Shown one piece after another: positions 27,397 through 35,837 of a DNA stretch of 64,000 bases. This stretch comes from Planctomycetota bacterium (GTDB taxonomy: Bacteria > Planctomycetota > UBA1135). The first letter of the stretch is position 1, and every line of letters starts with the position of its first letter. The translations under genes and the position numbers were made by a program. A model generated the notes under the pieces. The model was not told the origin of the DNA. It ran no database searches and worked only from the letters and a program-made list of their open reading frames with translations. The stretch spans positions 1 to 64,000 of the forward strand of contig JASMMA010000013.1 of the NCBI GenBank assembly GCA_030748415.1, given 5' to 3'.

Positions 27397-28284
27397 GTGC
27401 CTCATCTCTTACAAGCCCTCCGCCTTCGCCAATGGACAAAGAACATGGTTGTCTTTGCAGGGCTGGCTTTTAGTGGTCAGGCAACTTCACGGGACAATCT
27501 TCACTTCACTCTTCTTGCTTTTTTCAGTTTTTGTTTCGCATCTTCGGCCGTTTACTTATTTAACGACCTTCAAGACCGCGAGCGCGACCGCGAGCACCCG
27601 ACCAAAAAGAATCGCCCTATCGCCTCGGGAAAAGTAACCCCTGCTGCTGCCCTTCTGACTTCTCTTGGGCTCGCTCTTGGAGCCTTGCTCCTTCTTCATT
27701 TTCACTTAGCTTCTGCACTTCCAGCCATAGCTGCTTATTTAGTTTTACAAGTTCTTTATAGCTTATGGCTCAAGCATATTGTTTTATTAGATGCATTCTG
27801 CATCGCAGCCGGCTTTCTTCTTCGCGTGCTGGCTGGTGTATGGGCAATCGGTGTCCCACTCTCACCATGGCTTGTTGTTTGTACAGTTGAAATCGCGCTC
27901 TTCTTGGCGCTATGCAAACGCAAGGCGGAAATTGTTTCCTTGGGCGAAGACTCTTCTACGCGCCCACTCCTTAGGGATTACGCTGGACCTGTCTTGGATC
28001 TCATGATTGGTGTTGTTGCCTCTGCCACAGCTGTCACCTACGCCCTATACACCCTGTTGCCGAGCACTCTTCTTCAACTTGATGTCGCCATGGATTCGCG
28101 CGCGGGTCAACCGGGAATGATTTGGACTTTACCTTTTGTTTTCTACGGCATTCTTCGATACTTGCACTTGGTTTATCAAAAAGACCGAGGCGAAAACCCT
28201 AACCGACTTCTTTTTACAGATGGTCCCCTTTTGGTTGCAATTGCTGGCTACGCCTGTGCGGTTGCGAAAGTCATTTATTTTTAG
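27397..28284 (+). CDS. UbiA-family prenyltransferase (decaprenyl-phosphate phosphoribosyltransferase-like)
   Basis: 295 aa, about eight membrane spans, GTG start at 27397. The first Asp-rich motif is NDLQDRERDREHPTKKNRP (56-74). The N-terminus LRLRQWTKNMVVFAGL resembles the LRPxQWxKN start of the subfamily that transfers phosphoribose from PRPP to polyprenyl phosphate in the arabinan/decaprenyl-phosphoribose pathway. The second region LLRDYAGPVLDLMIGVVASA also fits. Related UbiA enzymes act on quinones and tetrapyrroles, so the substrate is not certain. It is the middle gene of a three-gene plus-strand operon. Confidence 0.82.
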   Translation: MPHLLQALRLRQWTKNMVVFAGLAFSGQATSRDNLHFTLLAFFSFCFASSAVYLFNDLQDRERDREHPTKKNRPIASGKVTPAAALLTSLGLALGALLLLHFHLASALPAIAAYLVLQVLYSLWLKHIVLLDAFCIAAGFLLRVLAGVWAIGVPLSPWLVVCTVEIALFLALCKRKAEIVSLGEDSSTRPLLRDYAGPVLDLMIGVVASATAVTYALYTLLPSTLLQLDVAMDSRAGQPGMIWTLPFVFYGILRYLHLVYQKDRGENPNRLLFTDGPLLVAIAGYACAVAKVIYF

Positions 28285-28286
28285 AA

Positions 28287-29321
28287 ATGAAGCTGGTCAT
28301 TACCGGTGGCGCTGGGTTTTTCGGCTTCCACATTGCAAGGGCCTTTCCAAACCACGACCTTGTGTTTTTGGACTTAGAGAACATTCCAGATTCTGAGCTG
28401 CCAGCCGAAGCGCAATCAGTTAAGAGAATCCAAGCAGATGTTCGCGATTTTGACGCACTAAGAAACGCGTTCAAAGGCGCCGATGTGGTTGTTCATGCTG
28501 CAGCCGCACTTCCGCTCTGGAAGCCCGCGGAAATCCGTTCGGTCAATTTTGATGGCACAAGGGCAGTCCTTGCTGTGGCACAGGAAGTTGGAGTTTCACG
28601 AGTTGTTCACATTTCTTCGACTGCGGTTTATGGAATCCCCGATCATCATCCACTTAGCGAGGAAGATGCTCTTCGCGGAGTTGGTCCATATGGTGAAAGC
28701 AAAGTCGCCGCTGAAGGACTCTGCGAAAAAGCCCGCGAGTCAGGGCTTTGCGTTCCCGTTCTACGGCCTAAAACTTTCATTGGCCCTGAACGGCTGGGAG
28801 TCTTTCAAATCCTTTTCGAGTGGGTTCGCGAAGGTAGGCGCATTCCGGTAATTGGGTCTGGGAAAAATCAATACCAACTCCTAGATGTCGCTGACGCGGC
28901 GCAAGCGGTTCGAGTTTTAGTTGAGGCCGACCGCGACCTAGCAAATCAAGCCTTCAATGTAGGCGCCCTTGAATTCAACACTGTCGCCGCAGACTTGGGT
29001 GCACTTTTTGCACATGCCTCAAGTGGAAGCCGTCTCTTTCCCACCCCAGCTTGGCTCGCAAAGTCTGCCTTAGCTGTGCTGGAGTTCTTCCACCTTTCCC
29101 CACTTTATAAATGGGTTTGGGGAACGGCCGACCAAGACTCTTGGGTGAACTGCGACCGGCTCCAAAGCTTGGGATGGAAACCTCAGCATTCAAACGCGGA
29201 AACCCTCATCCGAACTTGGGAATGGTATATGGAAAACCGTGAACAGATGGCCAATGCTGGGAAAGGACACCGCGTGCCTTGGAGTGAGGGAGCCCTTTCG
29301 CTTCTACGCCGTTTCTTGTAG
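28287..29321 (+). CDS. NAD-dependent epimerase/dehydratase (extended SDR, 3-beta-HSD-like)
   Basis: 344 aa. The N-terminal TGGAGFFG nucleotide-binding loop (6-13), the HAAA segment (70-73), catalytic Ser near 111 and YGESK (Y135, K139) are all present, so it should be an active Rossmann-fold oxidoreductase. The C-terminal part resembles 3-beta-hydroxysteroid dehydrogenase or sugar-nucleotide epimerase types. It starts 3 bp after the UbiA-like gene. In the related decaprenyl-phosphoribose pathway an oxidoreductase also follows the transferase, but DprE proteins belong to other families, so this is only an analogy. Confidence 0.85.
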   Translation: MKLVITGGAGFFGFHIARAFPNHDLVFLDLENIPDSELPAEAQSVKRIQADVRDFDALRNAFKGADVVVHAAAALPLWKPAEIRSVNFDGTRAVLAVAQEVGVSRVVHISSTAVYGIPDHHPLSEEDALRGVGPYGESKVAAEGLCEKARESGLCVPVLRPKTFIGPERLGVFQILFEWVREGRRIPVIGSGKNQYQLLDVADAAQAVRVLVEADRDLANQAFNVGALEFNTVAADLGALFAHASSGSRLFPTPAWLAKSALAVLEFFHLSPLYKWVWGTADQDSWVNCDRLQSLGWKPQHSNAETLIRTWEWYMENREQMANAGKGHRVPWSEGALSLLRRFL

Positions 29322-29328
29322 CTCGCGC

Positions 29329-29874
29329 CTAGCGCTTTTTATCAGCGGGCATCCGGCGCTTGAACACCAGGTTATCGATACGCCACAAATCTTCTCGCTC
29401 AGCTCCCTTTTTCACGGGCCGTCCGCGCTTATCGCTTGGATTCGCAGCAGAAATTTTCAGATTCGTTGTGCGGAATTTCATACTGCGCTTGACTGCTTCA
29501 ACGTTGTATAGAAAACCCGCAATCGCACTTCGAGCAAATCCAGAACTTTTGTCCTCTGTTGAAACTGTCATCGTGGTGTCGAGGAATTGGTTTCCTTTGG
29601 GCTTCGTGTTCGGATTAATCGTCACCGTGCCAATGTGAGCCCTGCGAGCTTGTCCGGAGATATAGCCCATGAAGCTGGATTCCTCTTCACCAAGAATGAT
29701 TTCACTGCGGCGGAGAGAAAGATCCTGAACTGTTTCGAAAATAACCTGGTATGCCTTCTTGTGGGAAGTAAAGCCCTCGTCATAGTCCGAGTGTTGTCCG
29801 CCAACCCAAAGGCGCGCCGCTCCAGCAGCTACGCAAAACAGGGCAAGAGAAATAAGCGTTCGATTGGCACTCAT
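29329..29874 (-). CDS. GspM/PilO-like inner-membrane protein
   Basis: 181 aa. One N-terminal membrane span (TLISLALFCVAAGAARLWVG) is followed by a short helical stretch and an alpha/beta domain with FARSAIAGFLYNVEAVKRSM and FRTTNLKIS. This is the ferredoxin-like pattern of PilO and GspM, which link the secretin-side and cytoplasmic parts of type IV pilus or type II secretion machines. Sequence similarity is weak, so the call leans on its 4-bp overlap with the GspL/PilM-like gene. No pilin, secretin or ATPase gene lies in the window. Confidence 0.5.
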   Translation of the reverse strand: MSANRTLISLALFCVAAGAARLWVGGQHSDYDEGFTSHKKAYQVIFETVQDLSLRRSEIILGEEESSFMGYISGQARRAHIGTVTINPNTKPKGNQFLDTTMTVSTEDKSSGFARSAIAGFLYNVEAVKRSMKFRTTNLKISAANPSDKRGRPVKKGAEREDLWRIDNLVFKRRMPADKKR

Positions 29875-31646
29875 GCTTTTTCCTCTCGTGCTTTTGTGGT
29901 GTCGATTTTCACTTTAATCGTGCCGGAACGAGTCCCGGGTTCATTATCTTTTGTCGCCTTAAACCCACCAGGGGTTTCAGGTGTTCCAATGCACCACGGT
30001 TGCGCTTGTAACGCCCCCGAAAGCGCCTCAAATCGATGCAGGTCGGTGTCTTGGCCATCACTAAAAATTGTCACAGCTACGGTCGCCAAAACATGGGCAT
30101 CATTCCGAGTTTTTTTGTCCACAGAAACGAACTCGAGGCTTTCTAACATCCATCTACCATCGAAGCGTTCCCCCAGTTCGCGCTCCATTACAACAGACAA
30201 CAAGTCCCAAGCATTTAAACAAGATTGTGGGAGCTCGATGCCAGCCTCACCAACCATTTCGTCCAGGTCGCGTTTTGCACGCATGAGCCGATTGCGCAAG
30301 TTTGGCATGCGGTCGAGTGGACGGAAGTCGTCACTGAAACGGGTTCGCACTTTCCATGTATCAGGCGCCTGGTCAGGGAGGCCGTCGTTTAGCTGGTCAA
30401 TGAAGTCGGCAGCGCGTTCATAAAGTTCATCGGTTCGCTGCTGCAAGGACTGCGTTTTTCGAAAGAGAATGACAGAGTCAACTAGCAACCAAGCAAGGAG
30501 GCCTACCAGCATTAAGGTAAGAGCACCGGAAACGCGTTCCACTCCCCTGGCATAACGAAACTCCTCTTGGCGGAGGTCCATTTCGGAACCTTGGCTCCCA
30601 AGGCCACGAAGGGCAGCACCCAATGCAACTGGATCTGGTGGGACTATGGCCTCATCTTCGTTTTTGGACCCGGAAGCTAAGCCCAAGGCAAGCGGGTTAG
30701 CAGGGATGCCAAGTTTGCCCGAAAGCTTCTCGCAAAGGAGGGGTAGCTCCTCACCTAAAAGGTGGAGGGTCGTTGGCGGATTTGGAACTGCAGACAACCC
30801 TCGGCGGACATCTCCAACAAGGCGACGCAAAAAAGAATCGTAAGCTTCAGCTTCAGCGCCTTCGATAGCTTCTTCGAAACTAGCCGGTTGGTTTCCGGTC
30901 GCAAGACCGAACATCGTGCGCCCAGATTCTTCTTCGTCTGTGGGTTTTTCTGTTTCAGTTTCGGTATCTTCTTCAACCTCGGTTTCAGATTCCAATTCAG
31001 GAACAGGATCTGAGTTGGGTGAAATGAGTTCGCTCCACCCAAAAGAAAGAGAGCGAGCGGCTTGCAATCCTTCCGCGCTTGCGACCAACAAAAGAGTCGT
31101 GTGGGCGCCCACATGAAGAAAGACCTGTGAACCATCTTGTTCACTTATTTCGTGTGCGCTAACCGCAGTAGCAAGAGCACCTAAGTCCAACTCAACCGTT
31201 TGAGGGTCCATTCCGGCTCGGCTGAGAACATCTAAACCATCTTGAATAAAATCTTTCGGAGTAGATGCAACGAGCAAGGTCGAAGTTGCCCGCTCGTCTG
31301 CAAGTTCAATGAAATCACAAACGACATCGTCAATGTCCAAGTGATAGAGGTCGGATTCAACCTCGAACTTGAGGATTTGTTGAATCTTTTCGCGATCAGA
31401 AAACGGGACGCTTAGTTCGCGTAACACACTTCCTGAAGAGGGAATCGACAAAACAACTTGATCTACTTTGCCGCTCGCTCGTTTAAAGCCTTTCGAAAGG
31501 GCAGCACTCAAATTTCGGCGTGGGCGATCGGTTGACTCCACAACCCCTTTTTCATGGGCACGAAGAGACCATTTCCGCGAATTCCCGTCGAGGAGGGCGA
31601 AGGACCAGCCATCAGGCTGGAGATAAATACCGAGGGAGCGAGCCAT
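29871..31646 (-). CDS. PilM/GspL-like assembly protein with a PilN-like C-terminal part
   Basis: 591 aa. Residues 1-~360 have the actin-like PilM/GspL cytoplasmic fold (LSIPSSGSVLRELSVPFSDR and QQILKFEVESDLYHL, then DLGALATAVSAHE), interrupted near 215-245 by an acidic linker (ESETEVEEDTETETEKP). One membrane span follows (ALTLMLVGLLAWLLVDSVILF, ~368-388), then a coiled coil and a periplasmic domain. This is the GspL plan, or a fused PilM-PilN. It should anchor the assembly ATPase at the inner membrane. It is preceded by sigma/anti-sigma genes in the same operon. Confidence 0.7.
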   Translation of the reverse strand: MARSLGIYLQPDGWSFALLDGNSRKWSLRAHEKGVVESTDRPRRNLSAALSKGFKRASGKVDQVVLSIPSSGSVLRELSVPFSDREKIQQILKFEVESDLYHLDIDDVVCDFIELADERATSTLLVASTPKDFIQDGLDVLSRAGMDPQTVELDLGALATAVSAHEISEQDGSQVFLHVGAHTTLLLVASAEGLQAARSLSFGWSELISPNSDPVPELESETEVEEDTETETEKPTDEEESGRTMFGLATGNQPASFEEAIEGAEAEAYDSFLRRLVGDVRRGLSAVPNPPTTLHLLGEELPLLCEKLSGKLGIPANPLALGLASGSKNEDEAIVPPDPVALGAALRGLGSQGSEMDLRQEEFRYARGVERVSGALTLMLVGLLAWLLVDSVILFRKTQSLQQRTDELYERAADFIDQLNDGLPDQAPDTWKVRTRFSDDFRPLDRMPNLRNRLMRAKRDLDEMVGEAGIELPQSCLNAWDLLSVVMERELGERFDGRWMLESLEFVSVDKKTRNDAHVLATVAVTIFSDGQDTDLHRFEALSGALQAQPWCIGTPETPGGFKATKDNEPGTRSGTIKVKIDTTKAREEKA

Positions 31647-31660
31647 TGGGTATGTTTAGA

Positions 31661-32038
31661 CTAGCGGCCTCCGCCGCCGCCAGGAAATTCTATAGGGCGG
31701 AGTAGTTCCTTTGCCCTTTCTTGCTGGTCGCTTCGGAGCAACTTATCGAATATCAGAGCTTCGTGGCGGTCATCGATAGCGATAAAGCGATTCTCGTTTT
31801 GCTCCATTAGACGCTTTTCCTCTTTTTGGATGTCCATCTGATACTCAAGCAGAAAGTGGTGCAAGACTAGTTGCTGTTTGGAATTCAGGTCAAGCGTATC
31901 GGAAAAGGCCGTGGCCCAGCTATGGAGCGAGGGGTTTAGTTCCTGCGGGGTGGGCGCCGAACGCTCACGGGCGAAGATTATTCCGAGTGTAAAGCCAGCG
32001 GCAAAAGTTAAAACAATCGGCCAAAGATAGGCTTTCAT
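31661..32038 (-). CDS. Small single-span membrane protein of unknown function
   Basis: 125 aa. An N-terminal membrane span (YLWPIVLTFAAGFTLGIIFA) is followed by a helical periplasmic domain (LDLNSKQQLVLHHFLLEYQMDIQKEEKRL given in part) and a glycine-rich end (PGGGGGR). The length and layout resemble Spy/CpxP-like or heavy-metal-sensor (CnrX-type) proteins that often sit beside ECF sigma factors, but the diagnostic motifs are not clear. It starts 3 bp after the anti-sigma gene and belongs to the sigma/secretion operon. Confidence 0.55.
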   Translation of the reverse strand: MKAYLWPIVLTFAAGFTLGIIFARERSAPTPQELNPSLHSWATAFSDTLDLNSKQQLVLHHFLLEYQMDIQKEEKRLMEQNENRFIAIDDRHEALIFDKLLRSDQQERAKELLRPIEFPGGGGGR

Positions 32039-32040
32039 CT

Positions 32041-32514
32041 TTACTTGCCAGTTGCCTTGGTGGAGGAATTCTGCGCAAAATCTTTATCGGGGTCGCCGGT
32101 AAGCGACCGAAGAATTTCATCGTGAGAAGAAGTTGAAGCAGCAGCAGCTTCCCCATGCCACTCAATCGAATTCACCGCAAGGAAACTAGCAGAAACAAGG
32201 AATGCGGCAGCGGCCACACGGGTCCACATTCTGAGGGCGGCGGAAGTGCGGTGCACTTCGGCGGCGAGCCCGGTCTCAAAGCGATGAGTCATGGCGGAAA
32301 CGAGTTCTGGGGATGGCTCTTCGGGCTGAAGCAAATCCAGCATGTTGCGCTGTTTCCCCCACTCCACCACGGCGTTGCGGCAACCAGGACATTCCAAAAG
32401 GTGAGTGCGAACTTCGGCGGCATCCATTTCAGAAACTTCACCATCAAACCAGGCACTCACGCGGCGGGACCATTTTGAGCACGGACTCTTCATTGAAATT
32501 TCACCTTTCATCAC
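32041..32514 (-). CDS. Zinc-finger anti-sigma factor
   Basis: 157 aa. The N-terminal ZAS domain contains H38, C42 and C45 (HLLECPGC) of the Hx3Cx2C signature, with the preceding WFDGEVSEMDAAEV helix. A membrane span lies at about 96-116 (AAAFLVSASFLAVNSI), and the tail should be periplasmic. Proteins of this kind hold the partner sigma factor inactive until a stress signal arrives. Its start overlaps the sigma-factor stop by 4 bp, the usual pairing. Confidence 0.88.
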   Translation of the reverse strand: MMKGEISMKSPCSKWSRRVSAWFDGEVSEMDAAEVRTHLLECPGCRNAVVEWGKQRNMLDLLQPEEPSPELVSAMTHRFETGLAAEVHRTSAALRMWTRVAAAAFLVSASFLAVNSIEWHGEAAAASTSSHDEILRSLTGDPDKDFAQNSSTKATGK

Positions 32515-33143
32515 AGAGATTCCTCCATTTTGCGAAGTTCGGTGGCAAGGCGTTCGCGGGCGCGAAAAATTCGCGATTCCACGGTACCTTGTGCGACCTT
32601 CAGGATTCGGGAGATGTCGCGGTATGGCATGCCCTCAAGCTCACGGAGAATTAAAACTTCCCGGAACTTGATTGGTAGGCGGTCCAAGCATTTTCGCACG
32701 AGTTTTTTGCGCTCTGCGAGGGATGCAGTTTCATCGGGACTGCTTTCCTCAGGTGTCGATGCTCCCACTTCGCCGCGATCATCGGTAACGATGGTCAGCG
32801 AATGATGCCGCGTTTGGCGCACCACCTTGCGGCGGTGGTCCAGGAGAGTATTCATTGCAACTTGGTAAAGCCAGGTAGAGAACTTGGCCTCGCCGCGGAA
32901 GGTGTCCATGCGTCGTTGAACTTTCAGAAAAACTTCCTGAACGCCATCTTCTGCTTCTTGGGGGTCTAAACCACAACGAATGGCAAGGCCGTAAACCTTG
33001 GGGCCGTACTCCAGAAACAAATCGTCCAGCTGACTCACGCGCGGGGCGTGGTTTTCACCGGAGGGGGTCTTGCCGGGGCGGTTCATGGACATTGCGGGTT
33101 GCACGGGGTTTGGGACGCCCTTGGGGTGGCTGATTCTTCCCAT
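32511..33143 (-). CDS. ECF RNA polymerase sigma factor (sigma-70 family)
   Basis: 210 aa; the first ~35 residues are poorly conserved and the true start may be one of the internal Met codons. Region 2 is clear (EDGVQEVFLKVQRR, FSTWLYQVAMNTLLDHRRK), with a short acidic/Ser linker, then region 4 (LPIKFREVLILRELEGMPY and DISRILKVAQGTVESRIFRA). It directs polymerase to a small regulon, probably including its own operon. It is the first gene of sigma/anti-sigma/small membrane protein/GspL-like/GspM-like, implying that the regulon touches a secretion or pilus function. Confidence 0.92.
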   Translation of the reverse strand: MGRISHPKGVPNPVQPAMSMNRPGKTPSGENHAPRVSQLDDLFLEYGPKVYGLAIRCGLDPQEAEDGVQEVFLKVQRRMDTFRGEAKFSTWLYQVAMNTLLDHRRKVVRQTRHHSLTIVTDDRGEVGASTPEESSPDETASLAERKKLVRKCLDRLPIKFREVLILRELEGMPYRDISRILKVAQGTVESRIFRARERLATELRKMEESL

Positions 33144-33185
33144 TTCGTTGCAGAATGCAACGATTTGACTCCGAGTCCAAGAAGG

Positions 33186-34427
33186 CTACTCCATATGAGG
33201 GAGGATGTGACCTAATTTGTCCCTTTTTGCCTGGAGGTAGCGCAGATTGTGCTCCTGGGGCTCTGTTTGGAGGGGAATCTGCTCCGTGATTTCCAAGCCG
33301 TAGCCGTGGAGGCCGCTCAATTTCTTGGGATTATTGGTCAGGAGGCGCATTTGGCGGACCCCTAAATCGTTCAAGATTTGGGCGCCTATCCCATATTCGC
33401 GCATATCGGGCGGGAACCCGAGGTGTTCGTTGGCCTCGACGGTGTCGTGGCCATCGTCTTGGAGTTTGTAGGCCTTGAGTTTGTTCTCCAGCCCAATACC
33501 CCGCCCTTCTTGACGAATATAGAGAATGACCCCTTTACCGGCGGCAACGACTTGATCCATGGCGGCATGGAGTTGGGGGCCGCAATCACAGCGCAAACTC
33601 CCCAAAATGTCCCCGGTCATGCATTCGGAGTGGACTCGAACCGTAACAGGATCCTCTTGTTTCATGAATTTCTCCCCTGCTTCTTCCGGCGCGTGGGGCC
33701 AGTTATAGGTAAGGGCAACATGTTCTTTGTCATCCGTTAGGGAGTGATAGAGATGAGCGAAAAAATCTCCGTGCTGGGTAGGAAGGCGAATGTCATCCAC
33801 GCGCCGCTCAATGAGCTTTTCGCGACGGCGGCGGTATTCGATGAGCTGCTCTACCGTTAGGATTTTCAAGTCATGTTTTTTGGCGAAGACCTCCAATTCA
33901 GGCATTCGGGCCATGGAGCCGTCTTCATTCATGATTTCGCAAATAACGCCGGCAGGCCGTAGGCCAGCCAATCGGGACAAATCGACAGAGCCTTCCGTTT
34001 GGCCCGGGCGAACCAAAACGCCACCTTTTCGGGCGCGGAGGGGGAACATGTGGCCCGGGCGAGAAAGGTCCTCAGGAGAGGCGCCTTCTTTTACGGCTGT
34101 CAGAACCGTATGCGAACGGTCCCCCGCAGAAATCCCGGTTGTGACACCTTCGCGCGCTTCGATGGATTCCAAGAAGGCGGTCCCCATGCGGGATGTGTTT
34201 TCAGCAACTTGGGCACGGAGACCGAGCTGGTCGCACATTTGCCCGGACATAGCTAAGCAAATCAGCCCTCCCCCTTCTTTGCGCATGAAATTAATGGCAT
34301 CTGGGGTGCATTTTTCGGCGGCGAATACCAAATCGCCCTCATTTTCACGGCGCGGGTCATCAACCAGGATAATCATCCGCCCTTGGCGAATGTCTTCTAA
34401 AGCATTTTCAACGGAGGTGAAGGGCAT
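33186..34427 (-). CDS. ribBA: Bifunctional 3,4-dihydroxy-2-butanone 4-phosphate synthase / GTP cyclohydrolase II
   Basis: 413 aa. Residues ~1-205 are RibB, which makes the four-carbon riboflavin precursor from ribulose 5-phosphate (VDDPRRENEGDLVFAAE, RPGHMFPLRARKGG). Residues ~210-413 are RibA, which opens GTP (zinc ligands in HSECMTGDILGSLRCDC, then RQEGRGIGL). The ATG at 34427 matches the usual N-terminus; a GTG seven codons earlier is possible. No FMN riboswitch is recognisable upstream. It is followed 42 bp later by the sigma gene on the same strand. Confidence 0.95.
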   Translation of the reverse strand: MPFTSVENALEDIRQGRMIILVDDPRRENEGDLVFAAEKCTPDAINFMRKEGGGLICLAMSGQMCDQLGLRAQVAENTSRMGTAFLESIEAREGVTTGISAGDRSHTVLTAVKEGASPEDLSRPGHMFPLRARKGGVLVRPGQTEGSVDLSRLAGLRPAGVICEIMNEDGSMARMPELEVFAKKHDLKILTVEQLIEYRRRREKLIERRVDDIRLPTQHGDFFAHLYHSLTDDKEHVALTYNWPHAPEEAGEKFMKQEDPVTVRVHSECMTGDILGSLRCDCGPQLHAAMDQVVAAGKGVILYIRQEGRGIGLENKLKAYKLQDDGHDTVEANEHLGFPPDMREYGIGAQILNDLGVRQMRLLTNNPKKLSGLHGYGLEITEQIPLQTEPQEHNLRYLQAKRDKLGHILPHME

Positions 34428-34547
34428 GGGAGGCAAGGATTTTACCACGATGGGGTTCTGGCTGCGCGGGCGCGTAACCCCTTTTGCTGCAGTCGTTTAT
34501 GGGCGCGCCCTCAACCAGGGGTTCAATAAGGCCGATAGAAGGTTACG

Positions 34548-35669
34548 ATGCATTTGCAACATCCTTCCCGCACCACAAAACGCCACGGTTTCCTCCGCCT
34601 TGCTTGGTGGATGGGTGCCGCGGTTCCTGCCGCAGCCCTCGCCTCAACGGCCCTCCCCAGCCTTCAAGCTTGGAAAGAACAGTCTATTTCTCAAGAAGAG
34701 ATGCTCGCCTCCCTTCGGGGACAAGTTGAGGAGCTTCAAAGTAATCAGGGCGAACTTGGCTACCGTCTCGCGGATCAGGAGGGTTTGAGTTTTGCAAACT
34801 ACACCGAGATGGAAGACCTGCGCCGGAGTTTGGATGAAGCGCTCTCCGTTGAGGATGAGCTTCGAACTGAACTTCATACTTATCGCGCGCAACTGAAATC
34901 GCAAACCATCGCATTGAACAGCGCGCACAAAGCGAATGATCCCAAGTCGATTCGTGAAAGTTTAAGGCGCGACATTCTGCGCCCTGTGTTTCAACTATCT
35001 GGAACTGATGCCGTTGGGAGCGCGGTCCTCATTCATGAGGATAAGGAAGGCCCCGGCCATTCTTATTACGCATTAACTTCTTACCATGTTGTGCGGGATA
35101 TTCTTTCGGAGCGCCCCGGAGTTGAAGATTATTACGCCGAGGCCATTGATGCGTTTTTTGAACGCGATGCGGGTGAGGTAATTGCCGAGGCTCGTCTGAT
35201 TGCCGAAAATGTGCCCGCCGATCTTGCTTTGATTCGTATTGACGCTGGGGAATCTCTTGGACAAGTTGCACAGCTTGCGCCAATTGAGCGGGCCGAAGAA
35301 ATCAAATCATTCTCTCCGATTTACACCGTTGGGTGTCCACTAGGTACTGCCGCGCAAGCAACGCACGGCGAGGTCACCCGCCGACATTGGGAAGTTTCCG
35401 GGGAACCCCTTTGGATGATTTCGAGCCCAGCTTTCTTCGGGAACTCCGGTGGTGGTGTTTTCCTTGAAGAAACCCACGAGCTGGTGGGAATCTTTGCCAA
35501 GATTTACACCCACGGTAGTTTCCGCCCCCAGGTGGTCACGCACATGGGCCTGGCGGTTCCGCTCCAGGTGCTTCATTCTTGGCTCAGGGACGCCGGCTTC
35601 GCGAGTCTCCTCCCTGCCTCCGAAGCAGGCAGCCTTGCGATGGCGGAAGAAGCAAGCTGCGAACAATAA
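34548..35669 (+). CDS. Exported trypsin-like serine protease with an N-terminal coiled coil
   Basis: 373 aa. A Tat-like or ordinary signal segment (KRHGFLRLAWWMGAAVPAAALA) is followed by a predicted coiled coil (~45-125) and a chymotrypsin-fold domain. The catalytic triad can be placed at H180 (TSYHVV), D225 (PADLALI) and S300 (GNSGGGVF), as in S1C/HtrA-like proteases. No PDZ domain follows, unlike DegP. It is expected to act in the periplasm or outside. The stop codon abuts the REPIN-like element at 35669. Confidence 0.85.
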   Translation: MHLQHPSRTTKRHGFLRLAWWMGAAVPAAALASTALPSLQAWKEQSISQEEMLASLRGQVEELQSNQGELGYRLADQEGLSFANYTEMEDLRRSLDEALSVEDELRTELHTYRAQLKSQTIALNSAHKANDPKSIRESLRRDILRPVFQLSGTDAVGSAVLIHEDKEGPGHSYYALTSYHVVRDILSERPGVEDYYAEAIDAFFERDAGEVIAEARLIAENVPADLALIRIDAGESLGQVAQLAPIERAEEIKSFSPIYTVGCPLGTAAQATHGEVTRRHWEVSGEPLWMISSPAFFGNSGGGVFLEETHELVGIFAKIYTHGSFRPQVVTHMGLAVPLQVLHSWLRDAGFASLLPASEAGSLAMAEEASCEQ

Positions 35670-35837
35670 GACACTGACCCCTTCGGATGGGTCACCACCT
35701 GGGATAAGTGCCTTTAGACAAAGGACCTAGGGAAGAAATAAGTTCCAGGGCTAGACCTGCCCTCTTTTTCCTGCCTAAAGCCATACCCGGCCGAGGCTTG
35801 GAAGGAGTGGTGACCCAGCCGAAGGGGTCAGTGTCCT
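35669..35837. repeat. REPIN-like element with family-A inverted ends (A4/A5)
   Basis: 169 bp bounded by inverted copies of the family-A end: AGACACTGACCCC...GGGTCA at 35669-35694 and TGACCC...GGGGTCAGTGTCCT at 35811-35837. The interior aligns with the reverse complement of the element at 12279-12445. It occupies the space between the convergent protease and tilS genes, and its right end contains the tilS stop codon. A family-B repeat follows 3 bp later. Confidence 0.78.

Noticed and set aside
34428-34547. FMN riboswitch before ribBA
   Set aside because: None of the conserved FMN aptamer blocks can be seen in the 120 bp between ribBA and the divergent protease gene.
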